Part shown: positions 49,741 through 62,740 of the stretch, piece after piece | Layout of the letters: each line of letters opens with the position of its first letter | How positions within the stretch are numbered: the first letter of the stretch is position 1 | Assembly: GCF_963576545.1 (NCBI RefSeq) | Contig: NC_083639.1 | Coordinates: forward strand, 22,290,118-22,354,117 | Source: Limanda limanda | Lineage: Eukaryota > Chordata > Actinopteri > Pleuronectiformes > Pleuronectidae | Reading direction: 5' to 3' | Length of the DNA: 64,000 nucleotides | Translations under genes and position numbers: made by a program | Notes under the pieces: generated by a model | The model's input: the letters and a program-made list of their open reading frames with translations, nothing else | Told to the model about the DNA's origin: nothing | The model's database searches: none

Positions 49741-52700
49741 TTAAGATTTATTGAAGGATACTTCAATGACTTGTTTATATATTTATATATTTTATATATA
49801 CAATTCTGTGATACTTGATGAAAAGAAATAGTGAGTACACAAATGTTCTCAGTTTCTCATAGCACCGCAATTCTCAGCTGTTATCTAGAAATAAATAAGA
49901 TCAAACTCCATATTCTGTGGTTTCCATTCACCATGGTGTACAGATTTATGACATGTTTTATAACATTGTGTCTCAAATGGTTTCATCGTGTGTAAAACAC
50001 TGAGCATTAACTTACATGAATGACTTTTCATGTGAAGCCATTAATTCTCCCCACTTGCCCTCTAAAGTGAAAACAAATGTCCCTGTGCCAACTGCTCTCA
50101 GAAATATGAGGGCTCCTGTGATGTGGACTCGCAGACCACATCCAAACTCCTATAACATGAGCTGACATTAAAGTAGTCAACAACATCAACATGAACATGC
50201 ACCAAACACTTTGTTTTAAATTCACAGTCTCACAAAAATGTCTGTATGGCACTAAATGATACTAACAATCCCCAAATATGAGTGCTTAATGAGACATGTA
50301 CTTCAAAGCCAGTTAGCAGTCATAACATCAACAAATGAGCTCTCAGGTTTTCTGCCACATTTTGTATACGGCAACACTACTTAGTCACACAGGGGTGGAA
50401 AAACTGCTCCTACCTATTTTTGCTACTTATACTGAATATAAAGATTGGGTTGGTAAAATTTTTTTTAACAATTATTATCTCATTTGTTGAAATCCCCCTC
50501 CATCCCGATAGCCTGGTGAGGCATACACTGCAGATACTAAATTAGTGAGCGAAGCATGGAAAAGTAACAAGTAGCAGTTTTCAGGCAGTGCGCTTTGACA
50601 AAATGGCCGATGTGAAGCGGTGGGATGTATCAGATTTATTTATATAGCTTTCCGAGGTGTAGCAACCCTCGCTTTAAAAGTGTGTGTAATGTTTGTGTTA
50701 TCTCCCAAACTATCCTCTAATAATACATTTCAGTATCCTTTCCTTTAATAGTACCCCTTATCTATGTTGATTGTATTTTGTAGTAATTAATCTAAATCTG
50801 CAGTGTAAGTAAAGTTAATAAAATAATTGCTCTTGAGTTGCGAAATGTGGTGGAGCTGAGGTTTGACTTAGCAAACAGTGGAGATAGTCATGCTGTGTGT
50901 TTGCTCTGAGAGTGACACAGATGAGCAGACTGGAAGGCATGGCTGTTACAAAACGGTTCGTACGACTGCCAACAGACTGTGCTCTGAAAACAAGAGCCAG
51001 CATCTGTCGTTTTAGGAAACTCACAAAAACAACATTAGGAGAAGGTTAGCGTGGATGGATGTGTTGAGAAAACATTTATTTAACATTAACATTTAATGTT
51101 AAAATTTAACATAGGATGTAGTGGTTTGTTTTCCCAGTTTCCTACCAGCAGAGCACTAACATAGCGGTATGACGTGAATCATTCCCTAAACTTAACCACA
51201 TGGGTAGTGTTGGCTATTAGCATTAAGCATGTTGACAAAGTACTATTATTTTAGTAACTACCTCCTAATTAAAGCATTGCTAGATAATTTATTAAAAGCT
51301 GAAGACAAATTATGTCATCGTGGTCGTCAGATCAGAAATCCCAACAACAACATATTAACATTGGTGGACTTGTAGCTGTTCGACCATTAAATCCCCCAAT
51401 AGTTGTGAAGAAAACAGTTGTTTGGAATCGATTGTGTGGGTTTCAAGGACATTCAAGTGCAAAACAAAATCTGTGGATGCACCAAGCTGACCTACTTGAA
51501 AAGTGCATGTTGGCAGTTAACAAGGTTCAGTTGTAGCTGGAAAATTTTTGCTTGCATGACTTTCCTTGCTGTCATCTCACAATCACAAATGAATTATCTT
51601 GTTAACTTGATATGAAAATGTAATTTCTTTGACAAGGCCACAGCTTTAATCCCGGCGCTGCTGCCTGTTTGAAGGGCAAGCGTAACAAGCCTGTGAACGG
51701 AGCCGAAGGCTGAACTGACTCAAGTGGAACTGATTGTCAGAAGAGATAATGACTGATCAGCATCTGAAGACACCGGCTGACATGAACAAACATTACCTCA
51801 TTAGATTTTATTAAAACACATTAATCACGTCTCAAGATAACTAATGAAACTGAATGTATTCACAGCCTATTATATTGATGGTCACACAACACATTATGAG
51901 TGTACAATTAGTATATTAATGATGATGATTATTTTCCTACAGGAACAAGCCAGAGTCGCCATTAAAGCTCTGAACTGAACTTCTTGGATCAGAGCGAAGA
52001 GCAAACTCTGCAATGGCTACAGAAACTCCAGTCACACTTAATTAACTGGCCTGACAATCACATAGCTTCATGTCGGACTTAAGAGCATCCATATGATTTC
52101 CAGTCGACTCTCGGTCATACAACTTAGAAAGGCAGAAAGATTGATATTGATAAGCCAGCACGATGTCAGATGGGTAGCAGCTTGTCTGAAATCATATGTC
52201 CAATACCTCAGTTAATTGTATCAGAGGGTTCAGTGAGTGGGGGTGGAGTTTGAGCAGGAGCATTCCACATTGCCAAGGCCTGATGAGACAGTTATTTGAC
52301 TCTACATATTTTCAAAGTAATTGCTATATTGATCCTCGTTTTTTTGTCCTGGTTTTGAAAAGTTTGCCCTTTTAACCAACGTTTTATTACGATGTCTGAT
52401 TATGTTCGCTTTTCTTCTTCTGTGCTTTTGTATCATCAACCTGCCAGTATGATAAAACTGCACATGCTGTGTTCAGCTTATAGAAACCACTTAAAAGGAT
52501 TTCAGGGTATAAAGTTCACCATTGTATTTACATTTTACTATTTTGTCCTTCACTGAAAGCAAGACTATGAACTTAGTCATATTTTTCCCCCTGTCTTTAT
52601 TCAAGAGCATGGTTTTTCAGTTCGAAAGCAAGAGTTATCTTTTTTATATCCACAATTTGTAATGCTCTTACTCAAGATACTGCATGCACTCAGGTATACC

Positions 52701-52843
52701 CTATTTGAGCTCGCATTTCTTGAGCCTCAACTCTTCACCTGGTGCTCACACTGCTTCTGTGCTGCTTTCTTCAGACTCTAAATAAAGCAGCACAGCTCTC
52801 CCAACACTCTCAACTTTAGAATTTTCTGTCAAAATTCCCTGAC
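49741..52843. other. gene-free interval
   Basis: AT-rich, without supported exons. GATTTATTTATATAGCTTTC near 50632 is a short LINE-tail-like scrap. The part at about 51630-52270 is more complex and may be regulatory. Confidence 0.35.
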
Positions 52844-53195
52844 CAATAGAATGCCAGGTATAGTGATGATGAATGAAATTGCACCGCCCTCGTTTAGGTG
52901 ACTTTTGCTTCTGGCACTGTTCCCATGAAACACAGGGGTGAAAGAAACAGGGCAGCGTCGATCACGCTTTTTATTTTTGCTAGAAACAATGTTCCCTTAA
53001 CCTTAAACAAACTTGAGATCCATAATTTTAACGATCTACGTTGACCAGCGATATGTTGGACTCCTCCAACATATTCAAGCACACTTGAATTTTTTGAAGC
53101 CGGTGTAAATTGTGGGAGTGCATAAACCGGTTTAAAGTTAACACAAAAAGGTCGGGACAGTTAAATTCAACGTCAATATACCTGGCATTCTATTG
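52844..53195. mobile_element. Inverted-repeat element with perfect 19-bp ends (MITE-like)
   Basis: CAATAGAATGCCAGGTATA at 52844-52862 is repeated in exact reverse complement at 53177-53195, and weaker complementarity continues inward (GATGATGAATGAAATT against GACGTTGAATTTAACT). Total length is 352 bp. There is no coding capacity. No clear target-site duplication is seen directly outside the perfect repeat, so the true ends may lie a few bases further out. Confidence 0.6.
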
Positions 53196-55589
53196 ATTGA
53201 CAAAACAATCCAAGAGAGGAGGAGCACAGAAGCAGGCGAAAAACTGAAGCTGGAAAGGAGGATATTTAAGCATAAGAGGGGTATATTTGAGTGAGTGCTT
53301 AATTTTAAGGGAACGCATTACAAAATCTGAACATGAAATGAATAAGTCCAGCACTCAAATTGTAAGACCACTATCTTGAATATAGATACAAAACATGGAG
53401 TTGGCCTCTTAACACTGTTGCCTGTAGACATAATAAAACAATGTTGACTGAATTCCAATAAGCCGCTTCAATCTCAGGGTTCTTGTAATAAAGAATTATG
53501 CTGGCTCAGGTTTTTTAGTAATATGGTGTGTCCGATCAGGAAACATAGGTCTGACAGTTTTAAACATCAGATATTTCGTTAACATTAGCTTACAGTACAC
53601 AGCTGGTTTAATGGAGGATTTCAGAAAATTACTGTAAATAGAGGCTCTGTGAGTCCTGTTCTGTTTGTTCAGGACAAAGGTTCAAATTGTCGACTTTCTC
53701 TTGTTTGTTGAAACACGCTCTGTAGAAGTCATCCACCCTGTAGTCTCATAATTAGCCCCTCAGGCAGATAACTGGTAGATTAGCGTTAGCTTATCCTCCT
53801 CCATTAAATGAGTTGTTTTCAGTAAACAATGGAAGCTAGCTAAGTTTCATTAGCTCAGCTGTCAACACTTAACACAAGTGCTGTTTGTACCACTTTTTGC
53901 AGTATCACAATATAACTTACAAGTGTGAACAGCCAACCGTCACTGACGTCACTCCAGCTTTCTAGCCTGCAGGAAGCTGTTCTAACGTGAAAGCCTGACT
54001 GTCATGGCTGCCATGGACAGTTAATTGTATTTCGATTCAGAATGAACAGTGCGTCCATCTCAAAATAGAAAATGCCCTCTTGTACCTGCTCACTCGTCAG
54101 GTCCTGCTCTACTAGACAGTAAAGAAATATAATCTATCACTTTGTTTTCTTTGCTGGGATTAGATCTTGATGTGGAATGGGATATTCAAGACACATTTCA
54201 TTCACTCAATAGAGAGAAGACTAACTGATTACAACTTACCACGTTTTTTATTTAATTATGACATCGAAAGTTTACTGCCTTTAAGATTTCGATATAAAAG
54301 GTGTTTCGTCCAGGAGGCCTTCAGACCCTTTGTAGCCCAATGCCATGTATGTTCAAATTAAGATAGTGTATTATTTTGAAAGGGATTTAATTAAATCTGT
54401 TTAACTGGATCTTGAAAGAGTTGGAGCAGTAGAGGACTGCTGTGTATAACTTTGTATTTTTGTGCTGAAGGGACACAATCTCCGGGGGCTATAACAGTAT
54501 AACAGATGCTGTCTGCAAATAAAATCAGCAGCTGCCTAATATGAGTTGAAACATAAATTTTTTTCACCCGCTTACCTCAATGAAAAACACAATAAAGCCT
54601 TTTATTAACTAATTTATAACTGAAAAGTGATTGTGTCGTCATTCATCACTGATGTTAAAAGTTTAAGCAAAGAGAGAACACGCCTTTTGAGAAAGTCAAA
54701 AGACGGATAAATGGCTGTCAGCTCCGGAGCGATGGTGCTTGTACAGCCCGTGGCGGAGTTCAAACACTGAGGCTGGAATTAAACTAGAGTGTAAATGTCT
54801 CATAAATCTCACAAAAACCACATGTGGTGACACTATATCCACGTTTGACACTTGGAAGTTCACCACTGCTTAATAGCTGGTAACCATTGATCCGGTAAAG
54901 CATAACTCGTTATTGGTTGTGTTCACAGAAGCTCTGGTGTAAAGGAATCCCCCTGGAAAGATGATGACTTCATGATCTGGAAATCATTTGAAGAGGAACC
55001 AACACTTCATCCACATTTTTCACTGATTATCTAATACTGTTTTTTACTCTTGTTCAAGTTGCATATTTGCGATTGTGGAATCTACGGCTTCACACTGCCT
55101 GGCGTCCCACGTGGAGCGCAGTACAAACACAGCAATTAGAGCTCCTCTGGAGAATCAACATTACTGTAGTCCCCACTTATGTAAGCAGTGCCAGAGGTTA
55201 TTATGTTCCCAGGGTTAATTATCCAAGCTGCTGATAACGTGGGTTTTACAATGTTTTGCCACTTGAAAAAAAAAACCTACAACGTCTTGGTGAAATATAA
55301 ATTTGATTGTCGCCTCTGGTGTGTTTTTTTTCTTCTTGTTACACTAACTCCTGCAAAGCTGAGTGGTGTAACATGAAAACAATGTAGCCCCGGCTTTTCC
55401 CTGAGGGCGCTCTATGGTTACAAACAGACCCTCTTTTGTAATTTCCCTAAATCATCAAGTCGTATAACCACAGTTGGAAACGGAAGCTTTGTGTTGAGCC
55501 TCTTTTTAAAAAAGGCATCTAGGCATGTGTAGCTGTGAGTAAATGTTATAGCTGCAGTGATTTTTAATGCAGATTCTGTGAAAGGAGTC
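53196..55589. other. gene-free interval
   Basis: No exon is supported. 55180-55260, with CCCAGGGTTAATTATCCAAG, and parts of 54440-54800 have the look of regulatory DNA but no specific evidence. Confidence 0.35.
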
Positions 55590-55960
55590 AGGTCTGTCAA
55601 ACACACAGCTGAGTGAATCGGTCATTGCAGGCCACTTATTAGCATTCATACATACAGCACGCATCTTGCTGCATGTTATTTTCCCGGTGGGTGGTCCTCG
55701 CTCTGCTAGATGTGGAAACTGAATTAGCGCCTGAGCAATTTTGCCTGAGATCTGGAAACATTCTTTACCTTCCAGAAATGACCTTAATATAGAGCTGTAA
55801 TAAAACACCTCCTGCCTCTGGCGTGTTGTTTTACCAAATAACATCTAACTGCCCATTACTCCCCATTAAAGCTAATGGTCACACTAATTAGGATAATTCC
55901 GTAAAAGGCTCTGTGTTTAGACCAAACTGTGGACGAGCATTAACTTAATGACAAGACTGA
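55590..55960. promoter_or_regulatory. Candidate conserved noncoding block 6
   Basis: Complex, repeat-free sequence with several homeodomain-type cores: CTGAATTAGCGCC near 55719 and the palindrome CTAATTAG at 55884-55891, plus CCATTAAAGCTAATGG at about 55864-55879. The 112-codon minus-strand frame at 55506-55844 lacks any domain. Possible enhancer. Confidence 0.33.
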
Positions 55961-56415
55961 CCACTCTCACACTTTGCCAGTGTGCACTTTTTTTCAGCCG
56001 GCGATTAGTCTGCAGCCTTTTGGATATGGCAGCGTTGAGAAGTGCTCTCTCAGCGGTATCTGCAGTTCAGCTGGTTGTGAGGTCATGTTACGCTTCATTT
56101 CTCTTCATAATGTTAGCGGTCACTTAAATTAGTTTCAAACTGTAATGATGTCTGTGTAAACAGTGCCAATTGTTAATGTCATGGCAAGATTAATTGATAG
56201 ACGTGATGAGTTACAACTATAGACTGTATTTAAAGAGGTTTCTACCCTTCATGAGACTCCTTAAAGTTGCTTCCAGTCACCATTTTCTAATTTAACCAAA
56301 ATTATAATCCGGTTTAATCCCCTTTATTCCTACAGAGCATTTTGGAGTCTTTCATGTTATGGTTTAAATTTTACAACCCACAATGCGGGTGTTTTAGTTT
56401 AGTCTTGTGACTCTC

Positions 56416-56586
56416 ATCAACTTTATTGATTGGAGTCAAAAGATAGCTTTCTTTCTTTCTTTCTTTCTCTCTTTCTTTCTCTCTTTCTATCAGCATCATT
56501 TTCTTCAGGAGTTGATGAAGACCAAAGCAGAGCTAAAAAACTAAATATGAGGACTGATCAACTTTATTGATGGGAGTCAAAAGTAG

Positions 56587-56676
<90 letters not shown>

Positions 56677-56922
56677 CTCTTTCTTTCTCTCTTTCTATCA
56701 GCATAATTTTCTTCAGGAGTTGATGAAGACCAAAGCAGAGCTAAAAAACTAAATATGAGGAATGATCAACTTTATTGATGGGAGTCAAAAAATAGCTTTC
56801 TTTCTTTCTTTCTTTCTTTCTCTCTTTCTTTCTCTCTTTCTTTCTCTCTTTCTATCGGCATAATTTCCTTCAGGAGTTGATGAAGACCAAAGCAGAGCTA
56901 AAAAACTAAATATGAGGACTGA
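56416..56922. repeat. Minisatellite: three units each containing a (CTTT)n microsatellite
   Basis: Units begin at 56416, 56557 and 56765 with ATCAACTTTATTGATGGGAG (TTGGAG in the first) and end with GACCAAAGCAGAGCTAAAAA and CTAAATATGAGGA. Lengths are 141, 208 and 158 bp. Each unit contains its own CTTT/CTCT run, 40, 110 and 56 bp long, which accounts for most of the length difference. Block duplication followed by independent microsatellite length change explains the pattern. Confidence 0.9.
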
Positions 56923-57969
56923 CATTCAACAGGTAGTCTCAGCATGAATCTAAATTAATTCTAATGCTGCTTTGTACCTCTCTACCACATTAGCCATAAC
57001 AACTTTACAGGGCAATATTATGTCAAATGTGTGTATTTGATGTTTACCTAACAATATATTATAAATAAACAAGTGAATAATTGAAGTAAAACCAAATGTT
57101 AAAATTGTGACACAAGAATTATTGTTGTTCACTTATTTGTTCTGCCTCCTGAAGCCCATCTGCATCGTCTAATTCATGTTCAGCTCCCTTGAAACTTCAT
57201 TTAAAATATTTATTTTTGTCATAATATGTCCAGGCTAGTTAAACAGAAAATAATTTATTCATTGTTTTTCCAACAGTGATTTGTAAAGGTTTTGGGTTAT
57301 TAAGAAACATACTAGTATCCTCTTTAAAGCCATCAAACTCGTTGTAATACTTTTGTGAACTTGGTTTTCACCTCTGAATTAAATATTCCATCGAAAAATG
57401 TTGCATTGTCAGACTAATTTCAGGTAAATTCATTTATAAAGCCAAATTTGTCAAAGTGCCTGAAAGTTCCTTTTTTGTTGCAACGTTACTGTTTTCCTGG
57501 ATCTTTGCATTGACTTGGGTTTGTTTTGTCATGATAATACAAAACTATGTAAATGAGTCATATATCAGACACCAGAATTAGCCTCTAATTTCCTGCTAAC
57601 ATCCTCCTTGGCTGCTTCGAGCTCAGTCTATTCCCTTCAAGGAGAGAGAACTCTGAGAAGCTGTCATCTATCTTATTACTGGTTATGACTGGTCAGGAAT
57701 ACCTCTGCTTTAAAATCCTCTGGAGCGATGTAGGTTGACACTTAACAAATTCCTCAGGACATGTTTTGTCTGACTGAAACTGAGGAAAATAATTGACTGC
57801 AGTGGCGTAAACAATGCTTTTAAAGCTGCTTGCCTTTTCCCCTCTTTCATCCACTTGCTATGCAAAGTCTTTGAAATCCTTCTAGCAATCAAGACGTTTT
57901 TCTCTGGATGCTCCACATAGCCTCTACCAAATGTTTAGAGCACTTTAACGCTGTCATTTTTTTTGTTTT

Positions 57970-58800
57970 CATAAGTGAGGCGGCATCGAGAGCCAGCACA
58001 CCGTATTAATTGTATTCTTGTGGGTACTGCTGATTGCCAGTCTGCATTGCCGCTGATTAACACCGGCTCTGGAACGGCCGCTGTTGTCCCAGGTGCTCTG
58101 TGTTTGGAGAGAGAAACCTTCCAACATTAAATACTTCACAGAGGAAGTCTCTCCCAGGGCCAAGGCTGCACAGCCAGACCACATTGAAACACTTTCTATG
58201 CGCTTTTACTTCCTCCGCTTTGTGTAGTTAAATGTTAGGATTTATGTAACAGTGATCACAGCAAGCAGCGAGCGCGGCTGAAGTCACAAAATGAATTTGT
58301 AGTCTGACAAAGACCTGACATCCTCAGGCAAGTCAGATCAATTAGCATTGTTTTATTTCTCAGAGCATCCAGGGCTTCTCAAGGCAGAGCCTCCTCCAGA
58401 CAGTTGTTTGGATCCCTGCTGCGGAGCTTTCAACACGCAAGATTAACCTGAATTGTTGTCATCTGAGTGAATGGAAATTGGCGGATTAGTGCCACGATGT
58501 TTAGACTGGAATTGTCATATACAATAGACACAACAGCTGCAGCAGAATAACAGGTCCAGGAGAATAATGTGGCGCCCCCCCCCCCCCTCTCCTGCTGCAT
58601 TATCAGGTTTTTGCTTAGTTTCATCTTTCCTCTTTTGCTCCAGAGCCAGAAATGAGCGGATGATTTGTTTCACTGTTTCCATGCTTGCATTCATTCAACA
58701 TGACTAAGATTGTTAAATGTCGCTGGCCACACTCCAACAGGCCTAATAAAATAAGTATTATTTCTGACTGGACTTTTGAATGGCCTGAGTCCACAGCACG
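57970..58800. promoter_or_regulatory. Candidate conserved noncoding block 7
   Basis: Repeat-poor, complex sequence with TATTAATTGTATTC at 58004, CAATTAGCATTG near 58339 and CGCTGATTAACACC near 58051, all of homeodomain-site type. A C13 run interrupts it at about 58566. No coding frame is credible. Confidence 0.28.
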
Positions 58801-58804
58801 TTGT

Positions 58805-58807
<3 letters not shown>

Positions 58808-58898
<91 letters not shown>
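58808..58898. repeat. (GT)n microsatellite
   Basis: About 45 perfect GT units, placed between two blocks of complex sequence. Confidence 0.95.
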
Positions 58899-58899
<1 letters not shown>

Positions 58900-59064
58900 C
58901 AGTGGCCCAGGAGCTGCTAAACGGAGTTGATTAGTGCAATTGGAGTTTTCAAGAACAGAGCAGCTGCTTTGATTCGGCCTGATTGCTGTTTGAAGGAAAT
59001 GGCCGAGAGAGGCACTGTTCTGTCAGGAACTGTTTGGCAGAGTCCAGATGCCCCTCCCCTACTC

Positions 59065-59095
59065 ACTCACACACACACACACACACACACACACA
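59065..59095. repeat. (CA)n microsatellite
   Basis: About 15 CA units. Confidence 0.9.
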
Positions 59096-59159
59096 AGGAC
59101 ACACACTACTTGCAGACCTCCCACTCGCATATTTTCCCTTCATATTCCCCGGCCTGCTC

Positions 59160-60180
59160 ATTTTAACTCCTGCCATCTGAATATTAGCCGTGTGTCAAAC
59201 TAACCATGAAATAATGAGCGTAATGCTGCTGACATTAACTGCGTGACTCATGCTGGCTCGGAGCACTCCGCAACCAAAATGGCACCCAGAAACCTGAACG
59301 CACAAAGCCAGGATCCCGGAGCAGAGCAGGACTGTGCTGTTAGGACTAAACCAAATTGTTTCCGTTTCAGATGGGAAAGGGGGATACAAACATTTGGACT
59401 CTTGGCTTGGGGGCCAGGCAGTGACCGCTCTCGTCTCAGCACGTTAATGACAGGGTTTGTGTTCTTCTACGCTCCCAGAGAGCGATGAGATATCGACAGT
59501 GAGCTGCCGCACAATCAACTGCCTCCAGGCAGAGCAGCTGGAATGAATACAGACATCGCTGGCTGGCCCTCTCTCAGGCCTGGGGTTTCTACCAGGACCT
59601 GAGCAGACCCTGTGCCTGAGAAGTTGAGTGATATCAGTCAGGGACTCTGGATAATGATAATGATCAACTCCCGGGTCTGCAGGGTTCTCCGCTCACTGGA
59701 AAGCTGGAGCTAATTCTGAAGTGATGAAGGCTATGGCCCTGATAAGCCTTTTGAGAAGAAATGATCCAAGGAGAGAATGAACAGAGGGTGGAATGAATGA
59801 TATTTTCTGCTGGATTGAGACTTGATCGCTTCAATTTCCCATCGACTGTTTGCTTAATCTTTTAAAAACATGCCATCAAAGACACACAAATTCATATCCT
59901 GCTGCCCGGTTGTTTCAGCCAGTAGCCCCAGGCCCCCAGGACCAGCAGCGTAACCATGGAGCTCCAGTACTGTATGTACTTTGTTCTGGCAGTCACTCGC
60001 TGAGCTAAAGCACATTATTTATCTTTCAATGCCAAGTCTGGAGTAATGAATGTACCTACATGCCGCTGTTTCCTCTGCCGCCCCCGCCGATGTTGAAACA
60101 TGAATGACTCAAAAGCAGTTCAGGACATATTTCACAAAGCTGTCTTCTCCCCTCAGAGCCACTCATTCAAACGCCATTTA
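59160..60180. promoter_or_regulatory. Candidate conserved noncoding block 8
   Basis: About 1 kb of complex, GC-balanced and repeat-free DNA with short overlapping frames on both strands but no domain. It contains AATAATGAGCGTAATGCTGC at 59210 and TAATGACAGGG near 59445. Composition suggests regulatory sequence; conservation is untested. Confidence 0.25.
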
Positions 60181-61262
60181 CGTAGAGGAGGAACATATGG
60201 GAAGGGAAATGCAGTGTTATTGTGCAATTTTGTCCGCTTTATTTGGAAATGACTTTCCCGCCCTCCAGTAAAGCAAATGTCAGGGGAGGAAACAGATTTT
60301 ATACGGCAGAATTGACACTAATTTGCACTTAATAACAAAATATATAAAAAAAATGTTGCTGTTTTTTCTAGAAGGTCAAGTAAGAAAAGCCTTCTTGTTC
60401 ATATAAATTCTTTGTGAAAGGAAAAATACACAAAGTGAAATTTAAAGTGAAATGAATTCTTGGACTTCTACCATTATACCAGTAATAGGTCTTCAACTTA
60501 TTCACTTCTGCCAGGACTCCTCGAATTATGAGGCCATTTCCAGCTCATTGCCAACGACAGGCAGTATTGTTGGGTTATATATGTCTTCCTGTGCACTCAT
60601 TACATACATGTCAAGCACACAGAACCTGCCTCCAATTTAAATCATAGGCCTGAAATTATAGCTTCCTTCAGTCATGGCGAGAACAGTCTAGCAGCAGAAA
60701 TGTAATTATCATGGCCATAATGGTTCCTAGTGTGCAGAGTGATGGGCTGTTGGTGTCTTTTCATGGAGTGCTGACAGGATTTTCAAACTTCCCTGGATTC
60801 TACATGTTTTCTTGAACTTGCTAAAGATAAATGTCTATCTGAGGCTACATCCTTAAATACTATGTTTTCATCAGAAAACACATTAACTCTTTTGCCAGTT
60901 GGAGTGTTAGAGCCGCTTAACTTTAGAAATGCTGCTGGCTCCATTTTAGTTGCCGATTGGGTCTTTTCGGTAAAGATATAGCCTTCACTAATGGTGTCTG
61001 ACAACCGTCATTAGACTGGGCTATCAGTGTTGAATGCAATATGGATGTTTTAGCTGTTCTGAAGTTACATTCTGCATATTTCAATGCCACAACTGCTTAC
61101 ATGCATAGTAGAGGAGATTTCATTATATCTGCACATCTGTGTTCACACACATATCTTCCTGTTTATATCAGCACGCCCATAAGCAGTGTACATAAGTGAT
61201 ATGTGTTTTCAGACTTGTTAAAGACAGGGATTAAAACTGATATGGAGCCAAAACACTTGTGT
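60181..61262. other. gene-free interval
   Basis: No exon or complete element is recognised. Confidence 0.35.
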
Positions 61263-61899
61263 GGACGGATTAGGGTTGCAAAGGGGCGGAAAGTTTCCGG
61301 TAAATTTCCGTAAACTTTCCGAAATCTTTCCATGGGAAGTTTAGCTCGGGAATTATGGGAATTTTGAAAAAAAAAATACGCTAATTAAACGCTGAACAAT
61401 AAAAACATCATTCAAAACTCTCCATTGAACTCCAATAATTTGGCTAACTATTTATATCTCTGGCATTGCATTAGTGTTTTTTTACAAACTTTTTTCTCAT
61501 CTTATTCTACAGAACAATGCCACGTGCACTCTCTCATGTGTGGAGACATTTCACCCCATCCAATGAAGAAGGAAAGGCTGTGTACATTTGCAAATACTGT
61601 GCAAAGACCTATGTTAAGAATGACACAACGATGCAGAATCATATAGTCAAGTGCCCAAAGTTTCCTCAGGGCTCAAATCAGCCTATGACAAAACAAAATG
61701 TTTATATTTATGTCTGTATATGACAAGGTAAATACAGTTAGTATAAATTACCCACAACATTTCCAGTTTATTCCTGTTAATTCCCCTATATTCCCGTTTA
61801 CTCCCGTTAATTCCCGTATATTCCTGTTAATTCCTGTTAATTCCCATGGAAAGTTTCCAACTTTGAATATTCCCGGAATTTTGCAACCCTAGGACGGAT
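61263..61899 (+). mobile_element. Non-autonomous hAT element with an open BED zinc finger
   Basis: The element spans 61271-61891 (621 bp). Ends are TAGGGTTGCAAA and its inverted copy TTTTGCAACCCTA, and it is flanked by an exact 8-bp duplication GGACGGAT (61263-61270 and 61892-61899), diagnostic of hAT. Inside, a frame from ATG at 61517 to 61723 gives 68 residues: HVWRHFTP, then CKYC, then HIVKC, matching the aromatic and C-C-H-C positions of a BED zinc finger, the DNA-binding N-terminus of many hAT transposases. Nothing of the catalytic region remains. GGAAAGTTTCC-like and TTCCTGTTAATTCC-like subterminal repeats occur at both sides. Confidence 0.85.
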
Positions 61900-62059
61900 A
61901 GATGCAGATGTCAAACGTTAAAAACATAGCAGCATGGATGTAGCCTGAGAAGGTGAGCTGGAAGACAGATTGCTCAGAGTGTCAACAGGACAGCAGAGAG
62001 ACAAAGAGGGCCATGCCATGGAGAGTGGACCAGAGGGAAAAAAGAGTTTGGCTAGTGGG

Positions 62060-62118
62060 TGGTTGGTAGTGGATGGGTTGGGGGAGCGTGGTGGGTGGGT
62101 GGGTGGGGGGCCGGGGGT
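62060..62118 (+). repeat. G-rich tract with G-quadruplex potential
   Basis: GGG runs separated by one to four bases (GGTGGGTGGGTGGGTGGGGG core at about 62088-62107, followed by GGGGG) meet the usual four-run G-quadruplex pattern several times on the plus strand. Confidence 0.7.
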
Positions 62119-62239
62119 AAGCATCTGAGAGCAATCGCAGTGTGTGACAGAATGCAGACATAACAGTCTGCTCTGACACTTGTTACCAGCACGTAAACAC
62201 TTGCCTCGGCGAGATAGAGGGCTACGGCGGCGGAGGGCT

Positions 62240-62420
62240 TGTGTCGATCTGACATTTATCAACCGCTAATTAACTGTTAATTTGCCAACCTTTGGGTTCA
62301 AGCATGCAGTCAATTCATCACGCCAGACAAACAGCGTGTCACTCCCGAAGGGGGGGGTGGTCCTGCTGTCGGCTCACAACATCCATCTGACGCCCTGGCC
62401 GAGCCCGGCTCTGTCTGCAT
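62240..62420. promoter_or_regulatory. Candidate conserved noncoding block 9
   Basis: ACCGCTAATTAACTGTTAAT at 62262-62281 holds two homeodomain-type cores and is followed by complex, repeat-free sequence. Possible enhancer core, by appearance only. Confidence 0.27.
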
Positions 62421-62688
62421 GAATCATCTGCTCCCTTTGTTCCACCGGGATCTTTCTAAAGATGGAGGTGACCCTTCGAACAGTCGGGTGTGAAGCTTGT
62501 TATTCTCGTGTTTGTTGATTTTTGCTACTCAACACATATAGTGCACTGACATTTTTCTTCAAAGCATTTAGGATATAACATAACATAAAGTATATACAAG
62601 AGGTTAGACTGATGTATCACTTTGCTGATGTATAGCGAAAAAAGTTTATACAGGTTAGATTGAATGGATTGTTCATTTTTGTGTGGCT

Positions 62689-62740
62689 GTATAGTAGTAG
62701 TAGTATTGGTAGTAGTAGTAGTAGTATTGGTAGTAGTAGT
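62689..62740. repeat. (TAG)n imperfect trinucleotide repeat
   Basis: TAGTAG units with two TATTGG interruptions. Confidence 0.85.
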
